Origin: RGIG3002 sp045546775
Lineage (GTDB): Bacteria > Bacillota > Clostridia > Lachnospirales > Lachnospiraceae
Length of the DNA stretch: 64,000 bases
Direction of reading: 5' to 3'
NCBI GenBank assembly: GCA_045546775.1
Contig: JAZQDM010000028.1
Span: forward strand, 62,001-126,000
Shown here piece after piece: positions 43,960 through 52,801 of this stretch. How positions within the stretch are numbered: position 1 is the first letter of the stretch; each line of letters opens with the position of its first letter. The notes beneath the pieces are model-generated. The model worked only from the letters and a program-made list of their open reading frames with translations. It searched no databases and was not told the DNA's origin. The position numbers and the translations under genes were made by a program.

Positions 43960-45045
43960 ATGGCAGAACCGATGAGAGTGTTGCACGTTGTTGGTGCAAT
44001 GTATCCGGGCGGATTGGAAAATTTTATTATGAATCTGTACGGACGAATGGACCGGGAAAAAATCCAGTTTGATTTTGTCGTGCATGCGAGAAAAGAAAAC
44101 GATTATGTAGAAAAAATCGAGGCGATGGGCGGAAAGGTGTATGTGCTTCCGCGTCTCACCAAAAGTCCTGTGGCGAATTTGAAACAGCTTCGCAAAATTG
44201 TGAAAGAAAACGGATACAAAGTGGTGGTAAGACACACCTCCAATGCGCTTGTTGTGCCGCAGATGTTTGTTGCAAAAAGAGCAGGAGCGAAAGTGATTTG
44301 CCACTCCCACAATGAGACTGACCCACAGGCGCTGCTTCACAAAATCGGACGACTTTTTATGAGTATGTCGGTGACAGAGCGTTTTGCCTGTTCCGAAAAA
44401 GCAGGGCAGTGGATGTATGGGAAACAAGATTTTCGCGTGATTCACAACGCAATCGATATACAAAATTTTGCGTACCGCAAAGAAGCGGCAGACAAAATAA
44501 AAGAAGAATTTCACTTGCAGGGAAAAAAGGTTTACGGACATATCGCAAACTTTATCCAGTCCAAAAATCACCTGTATTTGATGAAAATTTATAAAGAAAT
44601 TTTGAAGCTGGAGCCGGACTCCGTATTTTTCTGCGTAGGGGAAGGTGACATCCGGGATGAGATTGAAGCGGAAATCAAACGCCTTAACCTGGAAGAACAT
44701 GTCATTCTTACCGGCATCCGCAAAGATGTACCGGATTTTATGTCCTGTTTCGATGTGCTTATTTTTCCTTCTAAATTTGAGGGATTACCGCTTACTTTGA
44801 TTGAGGCGCAGGCGGCAGGGCTTCCGTGCTTGATTTCTGACACGATTACAAAGGATGTTATCGTGACAGAGGGGCTTGTGGAGATGGAATCCATTGAAAA
44901 AGAACCGGAAGAATGGGCAAAAAGAGCGATTGTGATGGCGGCAAAAGAGAAGGACAGAACATGTCAGTTTGAACAAATTGCGAAGCATGGGTATGATGTG
45001 GAAGCTCTTACAAAATGGTATGAGACTTATTTTTTGCAAGCATAA
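43960..45045 (+). CDS. GT4 glycosyltransferase (EpsF-like)
   Basis: 361-residue GT-B protein with N-terminal RVLHVVGAMYPGGLENFIMNLY and donor-side E-x7-E in SKFEGLPLTLIEAQAAGLP. It is closely related to the GT4 at 45.6 kb: both share LHVVG-x-M-x2-GG, the MDR[ED]KIQFDF segment and VIHNAI/TIPNAI, so they are probable duplicates with different acceptors. Cytoplasmic. Substrate unknown. Confidence 0.87.
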   Translation: MAEPMRVLHVVGAMYPGGLENFIMNLYGRMDREKIQFDFVVHARKENDYVEKIEAMGGKVYVLPRLTKSPVANLKQLRKIVKENGYKVVVRHTSNALVVPQMFVAKRAGAKVICHSHNETDPQALLHKIGRLFMSMSVTERFACSEKAGQWMYGKQDFRVIHNAIDIQNFAYRKEAADKIKEEFHLQGKKVYGHIANFIQSKNHLYLMKIYKEILKLEPDSVFFCVGEGDIRDEIEAEIKRLNLEEHVILTGIRKDVPDFMSCFDVLIFPSKFEGLPLTLIEAQAAGLPCLISDTITKDVIVTEGLVEMESIEKEPEEWAKRAIVMAAKEKDRTCQFEQIAKHGYDVEALTKWYETYFLQA

Positions 45046-45063
45046 AAATAGGATGGGGTAGTT

Positions 45064-45600
45064 ATGATTCAGACAAAAGAACAATTAAAACAGGCATTGA
45101 GTACAGAGGCACGCATTTACGGAAAAAAATGGTATTATGCACTTCCAGTCAGATTGACGGAAAGACAGGTGTTATATAAACACGGACTGTTTTTAAGAAA
45201 AGCGGAATATGCCATCAACAACCGTAAACTTTCAAGATATTGGTATTTGGTTCGTCTGCTTCGCATTCAGACAAGATACGGAATATCCATTCCGACAAAT
45301 GTAGCAGAGGAAGGGCTTGAAATTGTACATCTTGGTTCCGTTATTATTAACTGCAACGCACACATCGGAAAAAACTGTCGACTTCATCCGGGCGTGTGCA
45401 TCGGTGCAAACCACGACAAGGCGCCTACAATCGGAGAAGGCGTTTACATCGGACCGGGTGCGAAGGTGTTTGGTGATATTGTGTTGGCGGACGGCATTCA
45501 GATTGGCGCCAATGCGGTAGTTAACAAATCATGTGATATAAAAGGTGCTGTGTTGGCGGGCGTGCCGGCAGTTGTTGTAGGACAGGAGAAAGAGGTATGA
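45064..45600 (+). CDS. Hexapeptide-repeat acetyltransferase (CysE-like)
   Basis: 178-residue protein with an alpha-helical N-terminal part and a left-handed beta-helix made of isoleucine-rich hexapeptide repeats from about residue 85 (such as IGKNCRLHPGVCIGAN and IGEGVYIGPGAKVFGDI). It ends with the AGVPAVVVG cap of serine acetyltransferase-like enzymes. The catalytic-type His is in the NHDKAP loop. Here, between GT4 genes and overlapping the next by 4 bases, it probably O-acetylates a sugar rather than serine. It is shorter than true CysE. Confidence 0.8.
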   Translation: MIQTKEQLKQALSTEARIYGKKWYYALPVRLTERQVLYKHGLFLRKAEYAINNRKLSRYWYLVRLLRIQTRYGISIPTNVAEEGLEIVHLGSVIINCNAHIGKNCRLHPGVCIGANHDKAPTIGEGVYIGPGAKVFGDIVLADGIQIGANAVVNKSCDIKGAVLAGVPAVVVGQEKEV

Positions 45601-46715
45601 CACAGGCAATTCGCATATTGCATGTTGTAGGAAAAATGGACATGGGCGGGGCAGAGAGCCGTCTGATGGACTTATACCGCAACATGGACAGAGATAAAAT
45701 CCAGTTCGATTTTATGCAACATACAACTGCAGAAGGCGCGTACCAAAAAGAGGTAGAAGAGTTGGGAGGACATGTGTATCATGTTCCTCGTTTTCGTATT
45801 TACAATTATTTTTCGTATCGCAAAAGTTGGAAGCAGTTTCTTTTGGCACATCCGGAAATGAAAGTGGTGCATGGTCATATGACGAGTACGGCGGGAATTT
45901 ATCTTCCGATTGCAAAAAAAGTGGGAGGCATGTACACCATTGCCCATGCAAGAAGTGCAGGTGTGGAAAAAGGACCAAAAGGCTTTGCGACCCGGTTTTT
46001 CAGAAGGAATCTGGCAAAGAAATGTGACCAGTGCTTTACCTGCTCTAAAATTGCAGGCGAAGCGGTGTTTGGCAACAAGGCGGTAGAGGCCGGAAAAGTG
46101 GTAACGATTCCGAATGCTATCCAAGTGGAACGTTTTGCTTATGATGAGAAAAAACGCGAAGAAATGCGCAAAAGTCTCGGATTTGAAACAGACAATTTTG
46201 TCATTGGTCATGTGGGACGATTTATTGCAGTAAAAAATCATGAATATATATTGGAAATTTTTAAAGAGTGTCTGAAAGTGGACAAAAGAGTACGCCTGCT
46301 TTTGTTGGGAGACGGTGTACGCAGGCAGGAAATAGAAGATATGGCAAAGGCAATCGGAGTTGCCGATGCAGTTACGTTTGCCGGCAATCACAAAAATGTA
46401 CAGGATTTTTATCAGGCGATGGATTGTTTCATTTTGCCATCCTTTTACGAAGGTCTTCCTGGAACTGCCGTAGAAGCGCAGGCCTCCGGACTTATGACAC
46501 TTTTGTCAGAAAATGTAACGGAGGAAGCGGTTATTACAAATCTGGCGAAGAGAAAGCCGATTACGGTTCCGGCAAAAGAGTGGGCCGATGAAATTTTGAA
46601 GGCGAAAGATTATGAGAGAAAGTCCATGACCGACAAAGTAAGAGAAAGCGGATTTGATGCGTCTGTACAGGCAGAACGGTTAAGCAGTTTTTATTTAGAA
46701 AAGGTAACGGATTAG
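45597..46715 (+). CDS. GT4 glycosyltransferase (EpsF-like)
   Basis: 372-residue GT-B transferase, coupled to the acetyltransferase by an ATGA overlap. The N-terminus RILHVVGKMDMGGAESRLMDLY and the E-x7-E segment SFYEGLPGTAVEAQASGL place it in family 4. It is the paralogue of the gene at 43.96 kb. Cytoplasmic, substrate unknown. Confidence 0.87.
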   Translation: MTQAIRILHVVGKMDMGGAESRLMDLYRNMDRDKIQFDFMQHTTAEGAYQKEVEELGGHVYHVPRFRIYNYFSYRKSWKQFLLAHPEMKVVHGHMTSTAGIYLPIAKKVGGMYTIAHARSAGVEKGPKGFATRFFRRNLAKKCDQCFTCSKIAGEAVFGNKAVEAGKVVTIPNAIQVERFAYDEKKREEMRKSLGFETDNFVIGHVGRFIAVKNHEYILEIFKECLKVDKRVRLLLLGDGVRRQEIEDMAKAIGVADAVTFAGNHKNVQDFYQAMDCFILPSFYEGLPGTAVEAQASGLMTLLSENVTEEAVITNLAKRKPITVPAKEWADEILKAKDYERKSMTDKVRESGFDASVQAERLSSFYLEKVTD

Positions 46716-46716
46716 G

Positions 46717-47820
46717 ATGAAAATATTATTTCACTTAAACAGTTTAGGGCGAGGCGGCGCAGAACGTGTTGTCAGCGTATTGTCCCGTTCGTTTGCGAAA
46801 AAAGGCTATGATGTTGTAGTAGCGACGCAATGGGTTGCAAAAAATGAATATGAGCTTCACGAAAACGTAAGGCGTGTGTCTGTTGGACTGACGGAGAAAG
46901 ATGAAAAGAGGGGCAGAATTTACCGCGCGGTAAAGCGTCTGTTTTCTTTGCGTGATTGCATAAAAAGAGAAAAGCCGGATTTGGTAATTTCCTTTTGCAA
47001 CAAAGCAAACTTTAGAAGTGCATTTAGTCTTATTGGAATGAAAACACCGCTTTTGGTGTCTGTCCGCAACGATCCGAAAACCGATTATGCGCCGTACAAA
47101 CTTCCTACGTGGCTTATGGAAAAAAAGGCAACCGGATGCGTCTTCCAGACACCGGATGCGAGAGACTTTTTCTCAGAAAAATTAAAGAAAAATTCCCGTA
47201 TTATTTTCAATCCGTTGTCGGATGAATATTTGTGCGACATGGAAACAAAACAAGGTTCTGCGCGGGATAAAGAAATCGTGACGGTAGGACGTATCAGCCG
47301 CCAAAAAAATCAAATGCTGTTAGTAAAAGCCTTTGAAAAAATAAGTGCGGATTTCCCGGAATATGTAGTAAAAATTTATGGTGCGGCAGAAGAAGAACCG
47401 GAAGTGTACGAACAATTAAAGGCATATGTAGAAGAAAAAAATCTGCAGGAAAAAATCTTATTTATGGGTGCAAGCAATACCATCAGACAGGACATTAAAG
47501 ACGCAGCGTTGTTTGTGCTGCCTTCCGATTATGAGGGGATGCCAAATGCGTTGATTGAAGCGATGGTAAGCGGACTTCCCTGTATTTCCACAGATTGCCC
47601 GTGCGGCGGCTCCGCTATGCTTATGGAAAATGAGCAGTCGGGAATGTTAGTGCCGGTAGGCGGTGAAGCACAATTGTCAGAAGCCATTGCTTACATGTTA
47701 ACACATACGGACGAGGCGGAAGCAATGGGACAGAAGGCAAAAACAATTTTGGAAAAAGTGCATCCTCAAAAGGTGTGTGACGAGTGGGAACAATATATTA
47801 CACAAATGCTTAAACAGTAG
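46717..47820 (+). CDS. GT4 glycosyltransferase
   Basis: 367-residue GT-B enzyme with N-terminal LGRGGAERVVSVLS, a VGRISRQKNQ donor-domain start and the E-x7-E segment SDYEGMPNALIEAMVSGLP followed by DCPCGG. It is a probable duplicate of the gene at 49.7 kb, which has the same GGAERV, DCPCGGPAE and KVCDEW/KVCKMW features on the far side of the asparagine-synthase-like gene. The group includes GalNAc-GalNAc-PP-Und transferases (PglH/PglJ-like), but the substrate is not certain. Confidence 0.87.
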   Translation: MKILFHLNSLGRGGAERVVSVLSRSFAKKGYDVVVATQWVAKNEYELHENVRRVSVGLTEKDEKRGRIYRAVKRLFSLRDCIKREKPDLVISFCNKANFRSAFSLIGMKTPLLVSVRNDPKTDYAPYKLPTWLMEKKATGCVFQTPDARDFFSEKLKKNSRIIFNPLSDEYLCDMETKQGSARDKEIVTVGRISRQKNQMLLVKAFEKISADFPEYVVKIYGAAEEEPEVYEQLKAYVEEKNLQEKILFMGASNTIRQDIKDAALFVLPSDYEGMPNALIEAMVSGLPCISTDCPCGGSAMLMENEQSGMLVPVGGEAQLSEAIAYMLTHTDEAEAMGQKAKTILEKVHPQKVCDEWEQYITQMLKQ

Positions 47821-47835
47821 GAAAGGAAGCAATTT

Positions 47836-49710
47836 ATGTGCGGAATTTGCGGTTTTGTCAGCAAGCGTACCATTACGGTTGAACAGCTCAATAAAATGAA
47901 TGATACGATGTATCACAGAGGTCCGGATGACGCAGGTGCCGAGATTTTCCCGTCGAAGGAAGGGTTTGCGGTAGGTTTTGCGCAGCGTCGTCTTTCTATC
48001 TTGGACTTGTCGCCGCTTGGTCATCAGCCGATGCATTCGGAAAACAAGCGTGTGAGCATCGTATTTAACGGTGAAATATACAATTTTGATGAATTAAAAA
48101 AGGAACTGTCCGATTATCCGTTTCGTTCCCAATGCGACACGGAAGTAATTTTGGCAGCTTATTTGCGATGGGGAATTGACTGTGTGAAAAAGATGCACGG
48201 TATGTTCGCCATTGCTCTTTTTGATAGGGAAGATGACAGTGTTTACCTTGTGCGTGACCGGGTTGGGAAAAAACCGCTTTATTATGGCGTGGAAAACGGC
48301 AATCTCATTTTTGCATCGGAATTAAAACCGATTATGGAATATCCCGGCTTCCAAAAAGAAATTGACAAATCGGTACTTCCCAGATTTCTGTATCAACAAT
48401 ACATTGACGGTCCGGAAACTATTTTTAAAGATGTTTGCAAAGTGGAACCGGGCGGTATTGTAAGATTTTGTAATGGAAAAATAACCCAGTGGAAATATTG
48501 GGATTTAAAAGAAATTTATCACGAAAAGAAAAAGAATCCGCCTGCAAGTTTCGAGCAGGCAAAAGAGGAATTGCGCACACTTTTGACAAAAGCGGTAAAG
48601 CAAAGAATGGTGGCAGATGTGCCGTTAGGTGCTTTCTTGAGCGGCGGATACGATTCTTCTCTTGTCACGGCGATTGCACAGTCTGTGTCGGAAGAACCGG
48701 TAAAAACATTTTGCATCGGTTTTGAAGATAAAAAATATAATGAGGCCCAGTACGCAAAGGAAGTTGCCAATCATTTGGGATGCAATCATACAGAGCTGTA
48801 TATCGGAGAAAACGATATGTTCCGTTTGATTGAAAGTATTCCGCAATTTTACGATGAACCGTTTGCGGACAGCTCTCAAATTCCCAGTATGCTTGTTGCA
48901 GAGCTTGCGAAAAAAGATGTGACAGTTGCGCTTTCCGGAGACGGCGGGGATGAATTTTTCTGTGGTTACAACGTATATGACAAAGTGCTTCAGGCGCAAA
49001 AATTGGACAAATTGGGTGCCATTGCCGGTGGAATCGGCAATCTTCTTCACATAACAGACAAATATCCGTTTAAAGTGCGTGTGATTGCAAAAAATAGAAA
49101 CAAAGAAGCAAAAACACAGTTCATTGCAGGCAATTATTTGCAAGTGGCGCAACATATGGTGCGTGCACAAGAAGGGGATCGTTTTCTTCCTTGCTACTAC
49201 GATTATGAGACAAAATATGAGGAAAAAAATTGGCAGGAGCGAAGAATGCTTCTGGATATAGATACGTATTTGACGGAAGACATTTTGTGCAAGGTGGATC
49301 GAGCGGCTATGAAATATTCTTTGGAAACAAGATGTCCGATTTTGGATACTTCCGTGATGGAATATGCGTTTTCGCTTCCCCATGAATACAAATACGGTAA
49401 CGGTATGAAAAAACGTATTTTAAAAGAACTTGCATACGACTATATTCCCCGTGAAATGCTGGAACGTAAAAAGACAGGTTTCAGCGTGCCGTTGGATAAA
49501 TGGCTCCGTGGACCGTTAAAAGAGCAGGTGCTGGAAGCGGCGGCACCGGAGCGTTTGAAGAGTCAGGGGCTGTTTGATGAAATGTACGTGCAGTCGTTTT
49601 TGAAAAGTTATATGGAAAAAGGCGATGGCGGCTCCGGCAGCGGCGAAAATTATTCCCGCCTTGTGTGGGCATTTTATATGTTTCAAAAATGGTACGATAC
49701 GTATAAGTAA
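47836..49710 (+). CDS. asnB: Asparagine synthase-like glutamine amidotransferase
   Basis: 624-residue class II amidotransferase. The N-terminal glutaminase has Cys2 (MCGICGF), which becomes the nucleophile after Met removal. The C-terminal ATP-PPi synthetase domain has the PP-loop SGGYDSS at 269-275. Full-length and intact. AsnB makes asparagine, but in glycan loci homologues (WbpS-like) amidate uronic acids such as GalNAcA. The presence of the UDP-GalNAcA genes 5 kb upstream and a second copy at 56.3 kb favour that role. True asparagine synthesis cannot be excluded. Confidence 0.88.
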   Translation: MCGICGFVSKRTITVEQLNKMNDTMYHRGPDDAGAEIFPSKEGFAVGFAQRRLSILDLSPLGHQPMHSENKRVSIVFNGEIYNFDELKKELSDYPFRSQCDTEVILAAYLRWGIDCVKKMHGMFAIALFDREDDSVYLVRDRVGKKPLYYGVENGNLIFASELKPIMEYPGFQKEIDKSVLPRFLYQQYIDGPETIFKDVCKVEPGGIVRFCNGKITQWKYWDLKEIYHEKKKNPPASFEQAKEELRTLLTKAVKQRMVADVPLGAFLSGGYDSSLVTAIAQSVSEEPVKTFCIGFEDKKYNEAQYAKEVANHLGCNHTELYIGENDMFRLIESIPQFYDEPFADSSQIPSMLVAELAKKDVTVALSGDGGDEFFCGYNVYDKVLQAQKLDKLGAIAGGIGNLLHITDKYPFKVRVIAKNRNKEAKTQFIAGNYLQVAQHMVRAQEGDRFLPCYYDYETKYEEKNWQERRMLLDIDTYLTEDILCKVDRAAMKYSLETRCPILDTSVMEYAFSLPHEYKYGNGMKKRILKELAYDYIPREMLERKKTGFSVPLDKWLRGPLKEQVLEAAAPERLKSQGLFDEMYVQSFLKSYMEKGDGGSGSGENYSRLVWAFYMFQKWYDTYK

Positions 49711-49724
49711 AGGAGATACAAAAA

Positions 49725-50813
49725 GTGGCAAAAAAAATTGCTTTTTATATAAGCAGTCTGCGAAAGGGTGGCGCAGAACGGGTTATTGTAAATCTGGCAG
49801 AACATTTTTTCAAAGAGGGGTATGAAGTTGTCATTGTGACGACCAGGTATTGGCATCCGGAGTATGAAGTGTCGGAGGGCATCAAACGTGTGATTTCCGA
49901 GCCGGATGAAGCGCTCATGAACAAAGGTCGAATCGGTAATTTTAAACTTCGTTTTGATACGCTTAGAAACATTTGGAAAAGTGAAAAACCAAATTTGATT
50001 TTGTCCTTTATTGGAAAAAACAACATGATGGCCATTTTGACGTCGGCATTTTTAAAAATTCCGGTTGTTGTTTCCGTGCGCGGAAATCCGCCTACGGAGT
50101 ACTATTCGAAAGCGTTAAAAACAGCAGCGAATGTGTTGTTTTCTAAGGCGGCAGGCGTGGTGCTTCAAACGAAAGCTTCTGTTCCTTTTTTTGCAAAAAA
50201 GGTGCAGAAAAAGGCAGTTATTTTACCGAATCCCCTGAATCCGGTTTTTGTAAAAGAACCGTTTGCCGGTGTGCGGAAAAATGAAATTGTAACAGTTGGC
50301 GTTTTGGATGACAACAAAAATCAGACAATGCTTATCAAAGCGTTTGCCGAAATCAAAAAGCAGTTTCCGGAAATGGAACTTGTTATTTTTGGTGAAGGAC
50401 CAAAGAGAGAAGCGTTAGAAACGTTGATAAAAGAGCTTGGTGTGTCAGAAAAAGTACATATGCCCGGCACATGTCATTGTGTACAGGATACGATTGACAA
50501 AGCACGCATTTTTGTACTCTCTTCGGATACGGAAGGTTCGCCCAATGCAGTCATTGAGGCAATGAGTCTGGGACTTGCGGTAATTTCCACCGATTGTCCT
50601 TGCGGAGGGCCGGCAGAACTCATTCAAGACGGTGTAAACGGGCTTCTTGTGCCGGTTGGAGATGAGAAAGCGCTGGCCGAAGCACTCACAAAAGTTTTGA
50701 AGGACAAAGAACTGGAACAGACACTGCAAAAAAATGCAGTGCAGATTCAAGAAAAACTTGAGCCCGGCAAAGTGTGTAAGATGTGGCAGGACTATTTGGA
50801 GAAGTTTATGTAA
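49725..50813 (+). CDS. GT4 glycosyltransferase (GTG start)
   Basis: 362-residue GT-B protein starting at GTG 49725 with AAAGGAG eight bases upstream. Motifs: SLRKGGAERVIVNLA at the N-terminus, and SDTEGSPNAVIEAMSLGLA followed by TDCPCGGPAE at the donor site. Paralogue of the gene at 46.7 kb. The two flank the amidotransferase gene. Confidence 0.88.
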   Translation: MAKKIAFYISSLRKGGAERVIVNLAEHFFKEGYEVVIVTTRYWHPEYEVSEGIKRVISEPDEALMNKGRIGNFKLRFDTLRNIWKSEKPNLILSFIGKNNMMAILTSAFLKIPVVVSVRGNPPTEYYSKALKTAANVLFSKAAGVVLQTKASVPFFAKKVQKKAVILPNPLNPVFVKEPFAGVRKNEIVTVGVLDDNKNQTMLIKAFAEIKKQFPEMELVIFGEGPKREALETLIKELGVSEKVHMPGTCHCVQDTIDKARIFVLSSDTEGSPNAVIEAMSLGLAVISTDCPCGGPAELIQDGVNGLLVPVGDEKALAEALTKVLKDKELEQTLQKNAVQIQEKLEPGKVCKMWQDYLEKFM

Positions 50814-50837
50814 ATATCGCATTTTGCGCAAAAATGT

Positions 50838-50845
50838 GATAAAAT
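50838..50845 (+). promoter_or_regulatory. Possible extended -10 promoter before the GT11 gene
   Basis: TAAAAT at 50840-50845 is preceded by TGA-type extended -10 bases, identical in form to the pseB promoter. The -35 region is weak (TCGCAT at 17 bases). A short stem CATTTT/AAAATG overlaps it. It could give an internal transcript start. Confidence 0.35.
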
Positions 50846-50895
50846 AAAAAGGTTAAAGTAAATCCGGTGCCGACAGGCGAAAAAAGGATGTTGTT

Positions 50896-51810
50896 ATGAT
50901 TATTATTCATTTGGTAGGCGGTTTTGGCAATCAGTTGTATTGCTACGCACTTTATGAAAAATTAAAAAGTCTTGGAAAAGAAGTTAAGTTGGATGTGGGC
51001 GATTACCTTCCCGGTGCCAGATTTCCGGAAAAACGCGATTTGGAGCTGGCTTATTTGGAAGGCCTTTCCTATGAGGTGTGTACACCGAAAGAACGGGAAA
51101 AACTGACCGATGACGGTCGCAGCTTTTTTGCCCGTTTGCGTCGTAAGCTACTTGGCTCCAAATCCAGTATTTACAGGGAACCGGACCGCTATGATGAGAA
51201 GGTTTTCACATTGGATAATATATATTTGGACGGTTACTGGAACAGCGAGGCATATTTTGCAGACAGAATTGCAAGCTTGCAAAAAAAGATTCAGTTTCCG
51301 GCAAGTGATGTACCAAAAAACAACGAGTATGCAAACAAGATGCAGGAGGAAGAATCGGTCTTTTTGCATATTAGAAGAAGCGATTATTTAGACCCATCCT
51401 GCGTGGACCGCTACAAAGATATTTGTACAGAAACGTATTATCGGAGCGCGCTTTCCTATGTGCGCCAGTGTCATGAAAAGCAGGCGCCCCAAAAGCCGTT
51501 AAAAATTTATTTGTTTTCGGACGATCCTGCGTATGTCCGCAAGCAATATGCGGATTTGAATGCGGAGGTCATTGACTGGAACAGCGGAAAAAACAGTTTT
51601 TATGACTGTATGCTGATGAGCAAGTGTAAATATCACATTTGTGCAAACAGTACGTTTAGCATGTGGGCAGCAAGGCTTTCCACAAGACACGATAAAGTTA
51701 TGATAAGACCGCTTTTGTTTGACCGGTACCAAAAGATTACGCCACCGGAAATCAGAAATGAGTGGCAAGGTTGGATTTTAATGGACGCAGAAGGAAACAT
51801 TTATGAATAA
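50896..51810 (+). CDS. GT11 fucosyltransferase-like protein
   Basis: 304-residue family 11 enzyme (alpha-1,2-fucosyltransferase type, GDP-fucose donor). It has the N-terminal GGFGNQLY, the GDP-binding FLHIRRSDY (the family HxRRxD motif intact) and the late ICANSTFSMWAA segment. GDP-fucose would come from gmd and fcl at the head of the locus. Some GT11 members use other GDP-sugars, so the linkage and donor are inferred. Confidence 0.88.
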   Translation: MIIIHLVGGFGNQLYCYALYEKLKSLGKEVKLDVGDYLPGARFPEKRDLELAYLEGLSYEVCTPKEREKLTDDGRSFFARLRRKLLGSKSSIYREPDRYDEKVFTLDNIYLDGYWNSEAYFADRIASLQKKIQFPASDVPKNNEYANKMQEEESVFLHIRRSDYLDPSCVDRYKDICTETYYRSALSYVRQCHEKQAPQKPLKIYLFSDDPAYVRKQYADLNAEVIDWNSGKNSFYDCMLMSKCKYHICANSTFSMWAARLSTRHDKVMIRPLLFDRYQKITPPEIRNEWQGWILMDAEGNIYE

Positions 51811-52801
51811 ACATACCTCCCCGAAGGTTACAGTAATAATACCCGTTTACAATACGGAAAAACAGTTGAGAGAATGTCTCACATCGGTTTGTGACCAGAC
51901 GTATCAAAATCTGGAAATCATTTTGGTGGATGACGGTTCTACGGATGCCTCTGGCCAAATATGTGATGAGGCGGCAAAACAGGATGAGCGTATCCAAGTG
52001 GTGCACAAGCAAAATGGCGGAGTCTCTTCGGCCAGAAACTGTGGACTGGACCAGGCCACAGGGAACTATGTTGCTTTTGTGGACAGCGACGATAAAATCG
52101 CACCGGAAACGATAGAAGTTTTGGTGGAAGCGGCAGAGAGAAATAAAGTAGGATTGGCTGTCTGCGATTATGTCAGAACCGGAGAACCGAATCGGGAAAG
52201 CAAGTGTTCAGACAAGGAACTGTTGCTGACGTCAAATCAGGTGCTTACGCATTATTTAACAGAAGATGAAAACATACGAATTCCGCACAGCGTCTGGGGA
52301 AAACTATATGAAAGAAAGCTGATTGGAGAAAAACGGTTTCCGCTTATCAAGAGAACGGAAGAATTGTTGTTTTCTACGGAGATTTTTTGTGAGGCGGACA
52401 ACTGTGTTTATATACCTCGAAAATTGTACTTCTATCAGGATGAACGGCAAGACAGCTTAATGCATGAGGCCGACCCGCAGCATACGGTGGAACATGAAAT
52501 TCCGCTTTTAAAGGAGCAGGTAGAAAAAATCAGTCAGAGTGGTTTTGCAGAGGAAGGAAATATTGCAGCCTTTTATTTCGGCAAACGTCTGATGTATTTT
52601 TATATAGGCTTCAGAGACAAAGGCTTGTCAAAAGAAGCAAAAAAAACAAAGCAATACGCAAAAGAAAACAAGAACATGATTTTGACGGCGACGAAAGGAC
52701 CGCTTGTCAAAAAAACGGACAGAATCCGCATCGCCATGTTTGTACACTGTCCGGCATTGTATTATCGATTTGTTATGTTACATGACAGGAGAAGAAAATG
52801 A
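51803..52801 (+). CDS. GT2 glycosyltransferase
   Basis: 332-residue family 2 enzyme with VTVIIPVYNTEKQ, LVDDGSTDASGQ and FVDSDDKI motifs and an acceptor region with RTEELLFSTE. It overlaps the GT11 gene by 8 bases and the following ABC gene by 4, so the three are translationally linked. Cytoplasmic, substrate unknown. Confidence 0.88.
   Translation: MNKHTSPKVTVIIPVYNTEKQLRECLTSVCDQTYQNLEIILVDDGSTDASGQICDEAAKQDERIQVVHKQNGGVSSARNCGLDQATGNYVAFVDSDDKIAPETIEVLVEAAERNKVGLAVCDYVRTGEPNRESKCSDKELLLTSNQVLTHYLTEDENIRIPHSVWGKLYERKLIGEKRFPLIKRTEELLFSTEIFCEADNCVYIPRKLYFYQDERQDSLMHEADPQHTVEHEIPLLKEQVEKISQSGFAEEGNIAAFYFGKRLMYFYIGFRDKGLSKEAKKTKQYAKENKNMILTATKGPLVKKTDRIRIAMFVHCPALYYRFVMLHDRRRK

Noticed and set aside
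45064..45600. A NusG/LoaP-sized gene that might be an antiterminator for the long operon
   Set aside because: Its hexapeptide repeats make it an acetyltransferase; no NusG-like gene was found in the window.
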